Of a stretch of DNA of 64,000 nucleotides, positions 1 to 8,525 are shown piece by piece; the stretch's first letter is position 1, and every line of letters begins with the position of its first letter. The notes under the pieces are model-generated. The model saw only the letters and a list, made by a program, of their open reading frames with translations. It ran no database searches and had not been told where the DNA came from. This DNA is from Dyella subtropica. GTDB taxonomy: Bacteria > Pseudomonadota > Gammaproteobacteria > Xanthomonadales > Rhodanobacteraceae. Where the stretch lies: contig NZ_JAPDPD010000015.1 of the NCBI RefSeq assembly GCF_026283965.1, positions 1 to 64,000 on the forward strand, given 5' to 3'. The translations under genes were made by a program, and so were the position numbers.

Positions 1-63
1 CCAGCGATCCCACATCAGCGCCTTCTGGGTGTCCGTGTAATGGATCCGGGGTCGTTGGGCCAT
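1..63 (-). CDS. IS30-family transposase, N-terminal part (runs off the window)
   Basis: The first 21 codons of a minus-strand gene are present. They begin MAQRPRIHYTDTQKALMWDR, which I recognise as the typical N-terminus of IS30-family DDE transposases, just before their HTH region. An AGGAGG-like ribosome binding site lies about 11 bases upstream of the ATG. The rest of the gene is outside the window, so integrity of the DDE domain cannot be judged. The terminus of the element should lie between this start and the end of the neighbouring operon at 356. Confidence 0.75.
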   Translation of the reverse strand, partial: MAQRPRIHYTDTQKALMWDRW

Positions 64-187
64 TGGCAACACGCCTCCTGCTCAAGCAGTCTATGGGTGT
101 TGCAACGACCGGCTGAATCCGCAACCCAATGCGGACATTTCGGGTGGTGAGACTGGGAGGGAATAAGTAAAAAGGAGTAAGAAGGGA

Positions 188-323
188 TCAGAGACATTTA
201 TCAGCCATCTCGATCTATGTCTGGATGATCTTTGTTGGTCGACAGTCGACCGCGTGGTCGAGTGACGGCCGTCCGTTTGAGTTCGGCCTAGATCGCCGCG
301 TTTATCCCAGAAAATGTCTCTGA
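188..323. repeat. 12-bp inverted repeat in the IS30 upstream region
   Basis: The sequence at 188-199 (TCAGAGACATTT) is repeated as its exact reverse complement at 312-323. The arms are about 112 bases apart and lie between the IS30 transposase start and the stop of the long operon. The stretch 64-355 otherwise holds no convincing gene. The arms could be IS-end sequences or part of a bidirectional terminator. Which of these is right cannot be decided from one copy. Confidence 0.4.
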
Positions 324-355
324 CTCTGTCGTTGCGTATACCCCCTCTTCAATAC

Positions 356-1819
356 TCATGGAGCTGCGCCGTGTCTCGCTGCTCCTGCGCTGGCGGGCAA
401 TTGGGGGCCTTCCGCTGCCGGGTGCGCGGGCGGGGATGCCGTTGCGGAACCTGATCCGGCATGGGCTTGCTGCGCGGGTGCTTGCGGCGAAGCAGGTTGC
501 GAACCAGGTTGCGAACCGGATTGCGCACCAGGTGACGACGCGGTTTGTTGACCTGCGCCTGATGCCCCTCCGGATCCCGAAGTTGCAGGCGATGCGCCGG
601 GCGGCGGGCGCAGGGCGCCGTTGAGATTGTTCGAACGAGCGGCCATGTCGGCTTGTTCAGCGCTGCGCTGTGCGGTGCGATCGGTGGAAAGGCGCGCCGC
701 CTCGGCATCCGGATTGATCGTGTTGACCCGGATGCGTTCCACGTCGCCCACGCCGGCCAGCCGGCTCAACGGCACGTAGTCCGTGCGAAACACCAGTTCC
801 ACGCCGCTGCTCAAGTTGAGATCGGCGTGCGTGCTCTCGGTCGTCTGGGTCCGGTCGGTCGACACGTAGCCGATCGTGCTCTGGACTCTGGCCTCCATGC
901 CCCACGGCCCGAATTTTGCTCCCCCGCTCACGTCCATCGAGGTGCGCGTATCGAATTGCGAGCCACGGTCGTTGGCCGCGACGCTGCTCGCGTCTATATG
1001 GAAATTCATGGCCGCATTGAGCCGTCCGCTCTCGATGACGATGCGTTGCAAGCCCATCTGCACCATGGTTGCGAGCAATTGCTGGCGGTTGCGGGCAAGC
1101 ACCTGCTGGGCGAGCGGCACCATGCCCTCGGGATTGGAGGGCGAGACTGCGTCGTTCGGCCCCATTCCCAGTGCAGTGCGCAGCGCCGCTTCGGTCGGAG
1201 GGGTCGCGCTCGGGCGCAGCTCCAGCCGCGTCGCGGCATCGCGTTCGGCCTGCAATTCCTGTTGGCGCTGTTGGCGCTCCTCGGGTGGCAATCCCGCCAA
1301 CTCCTCCGCGTCATCGGAGGCATCATCGCCGCCGGAGACCTGATAGGCGGTGGGGAAATGCTCGGCGAGCCACTGCCGTGCGCCGGCGATGCCGACATTG
1401 CTGTCGGCGAAGCCTTCGGTGGTCTGGGCGACGTTGCGGATCAAGCCGACGAACGCGGTCAGCTGCTGCTGGTTCGAATCGTTCATTGCCTTGAATACGC
1501 CGGTGATCAGCTCGGTCACGAAGCGTGGGAAGGAAACCGCGTTGAGCACGGCCTGGGTGGTGCCGGCCATGCGGTCGATGGCTGTGCCGGAATATTCCGT
1601 ACCTGCGTTTTGTGCGAATGCGAGCGTCGGGCGAGGACGAGAGGCGGCTTCCTCGTTATTGAGCGCGATCGAACCGATTCGTACCAGTCCGGACGCGAGA
1701 TCGCGTCGGGTGGCCGGATCGAGGGTGCTGAAGCCCTGCTGCGCGGACAGCAGGTCGCGAACATTGTGGCGAACCTCGGGTCGCATCGCATCACCACGGA
1801 CTGAGCGACGATGTTTCAT
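356..1819 (-). CDS. Family A protein 4 of the sigma-54 operon (unknown function)
   Basis: The protein has 487 residues and no recognised domain. It is one of four paralogues in this operon. It shares a short N-terminal helical segment (RPEVR...), an amphipathic block near residues 95-150 (SFPRFVTELITGVFKAM), and a core near residue 246 (RQQLLATMVQMGLQRIV) followed by predicted beta strands. Only this copy ends in a roughly 100-residue Ala/Pro/Gly/Ser-rich tail. The chosen ATG follows the upstream stop by two bases, suggesting translational coupling; an ATG at 1786 is possible and begins right at the conserved block. It is the last gene of the operon. No signal peptide or clear membrane segment is seen. 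Confidence 0.75.
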   Translation of the reverse strand: MKHRRSVRGDAMRPEVRHNVRDLLSAQQGFSTLDPATRRDLASGLVRIGSIALNNEEAASRPRPTLAFAQNAGTEYSGTAIDRMAGTTQAVLNAVSFPRFVTELITGVFKAMNDSNQQQLTAFVGLIRNVAQTTEGFADSNVGIAGARQWLAEHFPTAYQVSGGDDASDDAEELAGLPPEERQQRQQELQAERDAATRLELRPSATPPTEAALRTALGMGPNDAVSPSNPEGMVPLAQQVLARNRQQLLATMVQMGLQRIVIESGRLNAAMNFHIDASSVAANDRGSQFDTRTSMDVSGGAKFGPWGMEARVQSTIGYVSTDRTQTTESTHADLNLSSGVELVFRTDYVPLSRLAGVGDVERIRVNTINPDAEAARLSTDRTAQRSAEQADMAARSNNLNGALRPPPGASPATSGSGGASGAGQQTASSPGAQSGSQPGSQPASPQAPAQQAHAGSGSATASPPAHPAAEGPQLPASAGAARHGAAP

Positions 1820-1820
1820 C

Positions 1821-2816
1821 TCAGCGTCCGAGCGCCGCCCAGGCGTTCTCCGACGATGGGGGCGGTGAAGCGGGTTGGTTGCTGAGACCCGTGTTCGGGG
1901 CGGAAGGCGTCTGGTCGTCAGGCTTCTCGCCAAGGCTGAGCGTTGCTTCTAGCCATTCGCCCGCCGAGGCAATCACCGGGTTGTCGGTCGTTACCAGCGG
2001 CGAGGCGGCAACCATGGCATCCGCAGTGTCGGCGAGCCAGGCGATCACCGTCATCCCGGCTTTGCCGCGTCGGACATAGGCGGTTGGCTGGCGCGGCTGT
2101 TGGTGTGAAAGCCGCCCGATGCCCGCCACCACGCCCCAAACGTCGCGCGCACCGAAGCAGTGGCGCAAGTCGGCATGGCTCAGTATGGAGAAGGCGTCCC
2201 TGAGCATGACGGCGATTTCGCTGGCCATAAACGCGGTCACCCCGGTGCAGGCGGCCCCAAGGTTTTCCGCGAGCGAACGGGCGGCGTTCCGCACCCGTGC
2301 CTGGTGATCGAACGTTCCATGCGGGTCGGCACTGGGCGTTTCGTCGAGTTTGTAGAGTTCCTCGCAGAGCTCGAGCATGCGATCCTCGAACTGGACATTT
2401 CGGTCGGCGTCCGCCGCGGCAGGGCCATACGAAGTGCCGAACAGCCGCGAGAAGAACGCTGCGCGTTCGCTGGCTGCGAGCTTCTCTGCGCGGTGCCGCC
2501 ACCACTGAGCCACCAATGGTTCTGCACCGCCGAGATCGAGGCTTGCGGCACCGTCGGTGGACAGGCCGGCGAGGATCTCGACCGCGGGGATGACGCCCGC
2601 GGGTTCGAGATCGGCGGCCAGATAGAGCGAGGCCAGCGCGCGCAGCTGCGCCTTGTCGACATGCGCGGAAACCGGGTCGGGAAGGGCGATGTCGCCCAGC
2701 TCGTCAAGCGCGAACGCCAGACCTCGCGCCGTCGCGCGTTCGATCAGGCTTGCACCCGACCGGATGGCGGCGGCGAGCCCGGCATCCGCCAATGGGGCTA
2801 TGTGCGTGCGCGCCAT
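1821..2816 (-). CDS. Family B short paralogue (unknown function)
   Basis: This 331-residue, mostly alpha-helical protein has no recognised domain. Its middle (about residues 170-270) matches the C-terminal half of the 591-residue product at 6695-8470. Both contain an R-x-AAR-x-LA-x-NL segment, then a stretch ending in C-[FY]-[AG]-[AS]-[RK]-D-[VM]-W, then an I-[IT]-AWLA block. The N-terminal half of the long paralogue is absent, so this looks like a shortened duplicate. Three bases separate it from the gene upstream and it abuts the next gene, consistent with one transcript. Its C-terminus is Pro/Ser-rich. Confidence 0.75.
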   Translation of the reverse strand: MARTHIAPLADAGLAAAIRSGASLIERATARGLAFALDELGDIALPDPVSAHVDKAQLRALASLYLAADLEPAGVIPAVEILAGLSTDGAASLDLGGAEPLVAQWWRHRAEKLAASERAAFFSRLFGTSYGPAAADADRNVQFEDRMLELCEELYKLDETPSADPHGTFDHQARVRNAARSLAENLGAACTGVTAFMASEIAVMLRDAFSILSHADLRHCFGARDVWGVVAGIGRLSHQQPRQPTAYVRRGKAGMTVIAWLADTADAMVAASPLVTTDNPVIASAGEWLEATLSLGEKPDDQTPSAPNTGLSNQPASPPPSSENAWAALGR

Positions 2817-2819
2817 GGC

Positions 2820-4160
2820 TCAGTGCTGCCCGGCCGGCGCACCCGGGGCGGGGGCAGGCTTGTTGGGGTTGTAGGGCGTGGAATTGCCCTGGATGACCGA
2901 CATCATTTCGGGCGTTGCCATCTTGTCCAGCGGCAGGTAGTCGCTCTTGAAGTTCACTCGGACCTCGCCCGAGAGTTTCGCTTTTACCTCGGCCTTGGAT
3001 TCGCTGGTCTCGTCGAGCGCCGATCCCACGGTGGCCACATGTTCCTGCTCCGCCTCGAAGGAGGCGTCGGCGGAGATGGGCGAGTACCAGCCGCCGTAGT
3101 GGGCGTTGAGCGTTTCCTTGGATTTCTGGCTCTCGCGATCTTGCATCGACGCGGTGTGGTTGCGTTTCGCAGTGTCGGTGGCGCGCATGTCGAATATCAC
3201 CTTGGCGTTGATCGAGCCGTCGGTGATGACGATGCGATTGATGCCGAGCATCACCATCGACGACAGCAGCTGCTGACGCTGTTTAGCCATCTGCAGTCGT
3301 GCGGCGGTGACAAGGCGCAGCTCGGACTTGTCGTCGGACAGGTCGGTCACCGGCGGGTCGAGGTTGTAGTTGCGGCTGATCTCGGCGAGCCGCTGCTCTG
3401 CGTTATCGCCCTGCGCTACCAGCCGCGCCGGGGCGGCGGCAGCTGCCGCGCCGCTGCTGCCGGCGTCGAACCCCTCGGAGCCTTCCTGCGCCTGCACCGA
3501 CAGCACGTCCGGGCACGAGCCGGCGAGATAGTCGCGGCCGGCCCCCTCGCTGATGTTGTCGCTCATGAACTGAGCGGTGGTCTTGGCGACATTGGCGATC
3601 AGTTCGCCATAGGCGCGCATCTGCTCGATTGAGCTTTCGACAATCGCCTGGAAAACGTTCTTGATGAGGCCGCCCACGAATTTCGGAAAATCGACCTTCT
3701 GGACCATTTGGCCGAACTGCTCAACACCTTGCTTGACCGCGCCGGCCTGGAAGTCCTTGCCGGCGAAGCCGGGGTCCTTCGAGAGCTGGCGCTTGGTGGC
3801 GGTCACGGGATCTTCGTCGGCCATGGCCTCGGCAGCCAGTTGCTGCGCACGGACCGACGCTGAATCGGCAACCGGCGAAGAATGCTGCCCCTCAGTGGGA
3901 CGAGCGAGGCCGGTAGAGGGCAGCTCGCCCTTCGCCTCGCGCTCGGCGATCTCTGCGTGCACGCCGTTGGGATCAGTCATATAGGCGAGCACGCGCACCG
4001 TATCGGCGGCGATGCGGCGGCGTTCGTCGTCGGGCAGGTCGAGAAAGGACGGTATGGCGGTGAGCAAGCGGCGTACTTCGGGCCGCGTCGCATCAAATGC
4101 GGCGGCGCTCGTGAGCGGCTGCTTCGGGTCAAATGCCGCGGGGGGAGCGGGCAGGCGCAT
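2820..4160 (-). CDS. Family A protein 3 of the sigma-54 operon (unknown function)
   Basis: This 446-residue paralogue is closest to the next gene upstream (4164-5507). Shared blocks are DFPKFVGGLIKNVFQAI near residue 157, RQQLLSSMVMLGINRIV near 292, and a C-terminal VNFKSDYLPLDKM segment near 405. The middle third is Ala-rich and probably a linker. No signal peptide or transmembrane helix is evident. The amphipathic Phe/Val/Ile-rich block and the beta-rich C-terminal half could suit an assembly or membrane-interacting protein, but this is inference only. Confidence 0.75.
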   Translation of the reverse strand: MRLPAPPAAFDPKQPLTSAAAFDATRPEVRRLLTAIPSFLDLPDDERRRIAADTVRVLAYMTDPNGVHAEIAEREAKGELPSTGLARPTEGQHSSPVADSASVRAQQLAAEAMADEDPVTATKRQLSKDPGFAGKDFQAGAVKQGVEQFGQMVQKVDFPKFVGGLIKNVFQAIVESSIEQMRAYGELIANVAKTTAQFMSDNISEGAGRDYLAGSCPDVLSVQAQEGSEGFDAGSSGAAAAAAPARLVAQGDNAEQRLAEISRNYNLDPPVTDLSDDKSELRLVTAARLQMAKQRQQLLSSMVMLGINRIVITDGSINAKVIFDMRATDTAKRNHTASMQDRESQKSKETLNAHYGGWYSPISADASFEAEQEHVATVGSALDETSESKAEVKAKLSGEVRVNFKSDYLPLDKMATPEMMSVIQGNSTPYNPNKPAPAPGAPAGQH

Positions 4161-4163
4161 GGC

Positions 4164-5507
4164 TCAGCCTCCCCTGGCTGGAGCCGGAGTGGCGGCCGGC
4201 GCAGGCGCGGGCGCGGGTGCGGCGGCCGGCGCCGCTTTCGCGCCGGGGAGCACGTTGGGATCGGCGGGTGTCGCGTTGCCGGTGATGGTGGCGATCATCT
4301 GCGGCGTCGCCATCTTGTCGAGCGGCAGGTAATCGCTCTTGAAATTGACGTCGACTTCGCCGGAGAGCTGGATCTTGGTCTGCATCGCCGCGTTGTTGGT
4401 TTCGGACGCGGCGGTCGACGCGGTGATGATCGGCTTGTTCTCGTATTGGTAGTCGCCTTTGGCGTAGTAATCGGCGCTGTACTGGTTACCGTTGCTCTTG
4501 TCATTGCTGGAGTCGTACTTGCCGCCGCTGTCGTAGGTTCCCTTGCCGGCATAGGTCGACTGGACGTTGCCGTACTTGTCGCGGGCAAGGTCGACTGCGC
4601 TGGCGTTGCGCTGCTTGGAGAGCGTGTCCTGCGCGCGCACGTCGTAGATGATCTTGGCGGAGATCTTGCCGTCGGTGACGACGATGCGGTTAATGCCCAT
4701 CAGCACGATCGAGGCCAGCATCTGCTGGCGCTGTTTGGCGAGCTGCATCTTGAAGCGATTGACGATGGCCAGTTCCGAGGCCTCGTCCGAAAGATCGAAG
4801 GTGTCGCCGTCGCCCATCTGCAGGCGGGCGCGCACGGTCTTCGCCGCCGTATCGGGATCGACACCGTCGCGGACCTGCACGCGCGGGGTGGGCGTATCGC
4901 CGCTGTCGTCCATGCCGATCTGGAGCATGTCGGGAAACTGGTCGACCATGTTGTCGCGCGCCTGGTTCTCCGTCACATGCTCGTCGGCGAACTGGCTGAG
5001 CGATTTCGCCACCTGCGCGATCATGTCCTGATAGGCCTTCATCTGCTCGATCGAGCTGTGCGTAATCGATTGGAAGACACCGGTGATCAGACCGGCGACG
5101 AAGGTCGGGAACTGGACCTGGTTCAGCAGTTCGCCCGCCACCGCGGCACCTTCGCGCGCGGCCGATGCCTTGAACTCGGACTTGCCGATGTCGTCGACCG
5201 CCTGTTTATGGGTCGCAAAATCCGCCTCCTGCACCGGCTGAGTCGTATCGTCCAGTGCGTGCGCTGTGGCGGTGCCCAGCCCGCCCGGGATTTCGTTGCC
5301 GGCAACCCCTTCGGGCCGGGCCAGGTAATCGGCGATCAGCGCGGTGTTGCGGGCGATTTCGCGACGATCGTCCTCGGGCATGGCGTTGAATGCCTGCGAC
5401 TTCGTCAGCATCTGCGCGACGCCATGACGCACTTCGTCGACTGGCACCGGCGGCGTGTGACGCGGGGGCGGCGCGATCATCGTGGGACGGGCAGCTTGCG
5501 GAAACAT
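4164..5507 (-). CDS. Family A protein 2 of the sigma-54 operon (unknown function)
   Basis: The product has 447 residues with the same layout as its neighbour. A short helical N-terminal domain (VDEVRHGVAQML) is followed by the block QFPTFVAGLITGVFQSI near residue 127, the core RQQMLASIVLMGINRIV near 257, and the C-terminal VNFKSDYLPLDKMATP motif near 400. It differs by a Tyr/Gly/Ser/Lys-rich insert near residues 310-360 and an Ala/Pro tail. Adjacent, similarly sized copies point to tandem duplication followed by divergence. No enzymatic motif is visible. Confidence 0.75.
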   Translation of the reverse strand: MFPQAARPTMIAPPPRHTPPVPVDEVRHGVAQMLTKSQAFNAMPEDDRREIARNTALIADYLARPEGVAGNEIPGGLGTATAHALDDTTQPVQEADFATHKQAVDDIGKSEFKASAAREGAAVAGELLNQVQFPTFVAGLITGVFQSITHSSIEQMKAYQDMIAQVAKSLSQFADEHVTENQARDNMVDQFPDMLQIGMDDSGDTPTPRVQVRDGVDPDTAAKTVRARLQMGDGDTFDLSDEASELAIVNRFKMQLAKQRQQMLASIVLMGINRIVVTDGKISAKIIYDVRAQDTLSKQRNASAVDLARDKYGNVQSTYAGKGTYDSGGKYDSSNDKSNGNQYSADYYAKGDYQYENKPIITASTAASETNNAAMQTKIQLSGEVDVNFKSDYLPLDKMATPQMIATITGNATPADPNVLPGAKAAPAAAPAPAPAPAATPAPARGG

Positions 5508-5579
5508 GGCGACCTCGTGGGGAACGCGGAACGAAGCGATTCAGTGAGCCAATGGAGTTGGCTTGTTCAGTTGGCTTGT

Positions 5580-6644
5580 TCAGTGGGCCGATTCATGAGC
5601 TTGGCCGAAAGCGTCCGCAGGCAGTTCAAACTCGATCGGGCGCAAGTAAAGGCTCACCCGCGCCGGCGAGACCGCATCCGTGCGCAGGCTGATGATCGAG
5701 AAGCGGCCCGGCCAATGGGCGTCCTCCGGCGTGAAAGCGCCCATCCATTGCTCCAGCGCCTGCAGTCCGCGCGGACGCTCAGCGAGCCCCATGGTCAGCA
5801 GGCTCAGGAACGAGGGCGGCACGTCGGGGATGGCCGAGAGCAGCACATAGATCTCGACATCGGGCCCGTCCGGCCCCATTCCGAACGCGAGCAGCGCGCC
5901 ATGCGGCGGCAGTTCGAACCGTCCCCCGAGCACCAGCCCCAGGAGCTGCATGATGCTGGGCAGCCGATGGCCGATGCCAAGCGCATCCATCACCGGCTGG
6001 AGATCTGCGAGCCGCAGCTCACGGGTGCAGGCGAAGGTGAGTCGCTGGCCACCCATGTCGCGCTGGGCGGCCATGGTGGTGAACAGCGGCTTGAGGCCGG
6101 GCACCATCTGCAGCGCGGTCTGGACGATGCCGGCCAGATCGTAGGGCAGGTTGTCGATCATTCCGGCGCCGCCGGGAAGTTCGTAGAACACCTTGGATGC
6201 GTAGAGCCCATCGCGGTCGTAACTGGAGCCGAAGAAGGCGCCGTAGTTGAGGCCGCCGCCCGGTCGCGCGAAGCCACGAAAGGGTTCGCTCGACCGGTCG
6301 AACCAGTGCAGCGCTTCACGGCCGATGAAGTGGCGGATCAGCCTGCGCATTTCGCGCGTTGATTCGTCGCGGCGGTCGATGGAGGAAGCCTCCGGCGGCA
6401 GCGGTTCGATCGTGAAGCGCAGCTTGCCCGGCTGGTTTTCCGAGAAGCTGGGTTCAAACGGTACCGCCATCGGCATCAGCGCATTGTCGCGAAACCGCAG
6501 GTCGTCAGTGCCCTCGCCGAAGGTGCGCAGGAAGAGGTCGCGCGAGGGCGCGAAAGGATCGGTCGTGCCAAGGCTTCGTGCCGCGCTCTTCAAGCGGCGT
6601 TCGACCCGGTTGACGACCGATTCGCGGGGTGAGGTCATGGGCAT
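5580..6644 (-). CDS. Unknown protein, possibly ABBA-fold (prenyltransferase-like)
   Basis: The 354-residue product has no family I can name with certainty. It has recurring strand motifs of the kind seen in ABBA-fold aromatic or cyanobactin prenyltransferases: LYASKVFYEL, PDVEIYVLL and ARVSLYLRP, spaced roughly 70-120 residues apart, plus Trp/Phe-rich segments between. Cyanobactin prenyltransferases are of similar length and also occur beside subtilases, which is the context here, but no RiPP precursor was found. Treat the fold as a hypothesis. The start may be the second Met (MTSPRES). The gaps to its neighbours are 72 and 50 bases. Confidence 0.6.
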   Translation of the reverse strand: MPMTSPRESVVNRVERRLKSAARSLGTTDPFAPSRDLFLRTFGEGTDDLRFRDNALMPMAVPFEPSFSENQPGKLRFTIEPLPPEASSIDRRDESTREMRRLIRHFIGREALHWFDRSSEPFRGFARPGGGLNYGAFFGSSYDRDGLYASKVFYELPGGAGMIDNLPYDLAGIVQTALQMVPGLKPLFTTMAAQRDMGGQRLTFACTRELRLADLQPVMDALGIGHRLPSIMQLLGLVLGGRFELPPHGALLAFGMGPDGPDVEIYVLLSAIPDVPPSFLSLLTMGLAERPRGLQALEQWMGAFTPEDAHWPGRFSIISLRTDAVSPARVSLYLRPIEFELPADAFGQAHESAH

Positions 6645-6694
6645 GGTTCGGCTCCGTCAGTATTCGGGAATGGCGCAGCGCACGAACCACCGGC

Positions 6695-8470
6695 TTAGTG
6701 CCGGCGGTTCGTGTAGTAGCTGGCGCCGTTGTTCGAGCCGATGCCGTTGCCCGCCTTCACCGGTATGCCCGTGCCCAGGCCGATGCTGCCGCCGATATCG
6801 CCGATGCCGTCCAGCATCTCGCGTGCCATCTGCGGGATCTGCACCGGCTTCGAGGTCATCTGCGGCGCCTCGCGCGGCTGCGAGAACTGTTCGATCTGCG
6901 TATCGGAGGTGGCGGTATCGGCCAGCCACAGCTCGCACGCATTGACCAGATCGTAGTCGGTCGGATCGACGGTCGACTTGTGGTTCGACGAGACGTCGGG
7001 ATTGGCGATCTGGTCGATGTTGAGCAGCGGACCGGTCGCCTTGTTGATGCGCGCGACGTTATTGGCCAGCCAGGCGGTGATGATCGTGCCGCAGGTCGCT
7101 AGCGTGCGATAGCGCGAGCTGGTCCGCGCGCCACCCAGTTCATAGGTCGCGACCTGGTCGATCACCTGCCACATGTCCTTGGAGGCGTAGCAGCCGCGGA
7201 TCTCGGGGTCCTGCAACAGCTCGATCATGAACTTGACCTGCGACTGGATCTCGCGTGCGGCGTAATGCGCCATGCCGTAGCCATGCAGCGAGAGGTTGCC
7301 GGCGAGATCCCGCGCGGCCTTGCGTACCTGCTGGTGGTTGATCGGATTGGGAACGGTGGCGCGCAGCAATGCGTCGACTTCGGTCTGGCGCACGAATGAC
7401 GAAACCGAGGAGACGAAACGGATCCACAGGTCGTTGAACTCGCGGTTGACCGCGGTGTTGGGATCTCCGCCCGGGATGCCCAGCGTGATGGCCGCGAAGT
7501 TCTTGCGCTCCTGCTCGGAAATGCGGTTCGGTGTCTCGCGCCAGTAGCGATAGAGCAGCTTGCCGGCATTGCCAGGGCCGATGGGAAGCGTCCCGTGCTG
7601 GAACTGTTCGACGATGCGGTCCACTACCTGGAACGCCTTGAGTTCGTCGAACATCGCGGCGACGATCATGGGGCCCATGACGCGCACGTTTTCGGAGACG
7701 ATGTTTGCATCCTCCAGATCTTCGAGGTTCGGCAGATCGATACCGCCATCGGCGACCGAATCCTCGGTGCCGACGTTCTGGACCGTGTTCAGTTCCTCGT
7801 TGACTCGACGGCGCAACTGCGGCTCGTCGGTGCTGATCCCGCGGGCCAGCAGGCCGCGCATGACTCGGGCGAATTCCGTGGTGACCACGCCCGGGTTCTC
7901 GCCATCGCTGCCATCTGAATCGCCTTCGATGCATAGCAGTGCCAGCACCTTCTCGGCCAGATCGCCATAGGCATTGGCTTCGCCCACCGCGGCGTAGAAC
8001 TCGCGGGTGAAGGGGTTCATGAGCGCATCGTTGGCATCCGGGGCGATTCGGGACGCCGTTGCATTGGACTTTCTGACCTTCACGGGTGGTGGTGTAGCGC
8101 CGTCTACAGCGAGGATGCCCAGCACCAGGGCGACCTGCGTGATCGATGTAGCCGTAGCGTCCGCTGGGGTCTGGCTATCGGTACCAAAGAAAAGCTGGCC
8201 GTCTTGCTCGGAGAGCAATGGCGGAGTGATCAGCGAGTTGCTATTGAGAAGTTCGCGCGTGGCGACGAACAGCGGGTCGCAGACCTCCGTGCCGCCATTG
8301 CCCACAAGACCGAGGATGGTTTTGCAAAGTTCGAGCTGCTGCTTCTCGGCGGCAACGAGTGGCCGCTTCAGTGAAGAGAGCCGGTTGACGATATCGACCA
8401 GCCCGTCACGGGCCCGGGTCTCGAGGACGGCGAGGTCGAGAAAGCGCACTTGATCATTGACGTTGAACAT
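6695..8470 (-). CDS. Family B long paralogue (unknown function)
   Basis: This 591-residue, predicted mainly alpha-helical protein is the long form of the family also represented at 1821-2816; the shared portion is roughly residues 390-500. The N-terminal half is specific to this copy and rich in helices, with no catalytic motif. The C-terminus is Gly/Asn-rich and ends in a basic Tyr-Tyr-Thr-Asn-Arg-Arg-His tail. There is no signal peptide. Its size and helical content suggest a scaffold or structural role, but nothing in the sequence proves that. It lies 55 bases downstream of the subtilase gene. Confidence 0.75.
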   Translation of the reverse strand: MFNVNDQVRFLDLAVLETRARDGLVDIVNRLSSLKRPLVAAEKQQLELCKTILGLVGNGGTEVCDPLFVATRELLNSNSLITPPLLSEQDGQLFFGTDSQTPADATATSITQVALVLGILAVDGATPPPVKVRKSNATASRIAPDANDALMNPFTREFYAAVGEANAYGDLAEKVLALLCIEGDSDGSDGENPGVVTTEFARVMRGLLARGISTDEPQLRRRVNEELNTVQNVGTEDSVADGGIDLPNLEDLEDANIVSENVRVMGPMIVAAMFDELKAFQVVDRIVEQFQHGTLPIGPGNAGKLLYRYWRETPNRISEQERKNFAAITLGIPGGDPNTAVNREFNDLWIRFVSSVSSFVRQTEVDALLRATVPNPINHQQVRKAARDLAGNLSLHGYGMAHYAAREIQSQVKFMIELLQDPEIRGCYASKDMWQVIDQVATYELGGARTSSRYRTLATCGTIITAWLANNVARINKATGPLLNIDQIANPDVSSNHKSTVDPTDYDLVNACELWLADTATSDTQIEQFSQPREAPQMTSKPVQIPQMAREMLDGIGDIGGSIGLGTGIPVKAGNGIGSNNGASYYTNRRH

Positions 8471-8525
8471 ATTGCTTCTCCTGGAAATCCGGTCAGTTAG
8501 GGAGGGGCAGGATCAGGCGTGCAAG

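Noticed and set aside
2160-6362. Very long plus-strand reading frames (up to 826 codons) across the first operon
   Set aside because: They are opposite the minus-strand genes, have biased Gly/Arg/Val composition, show no domains, and are typical antisense frames in high-GC DNA.
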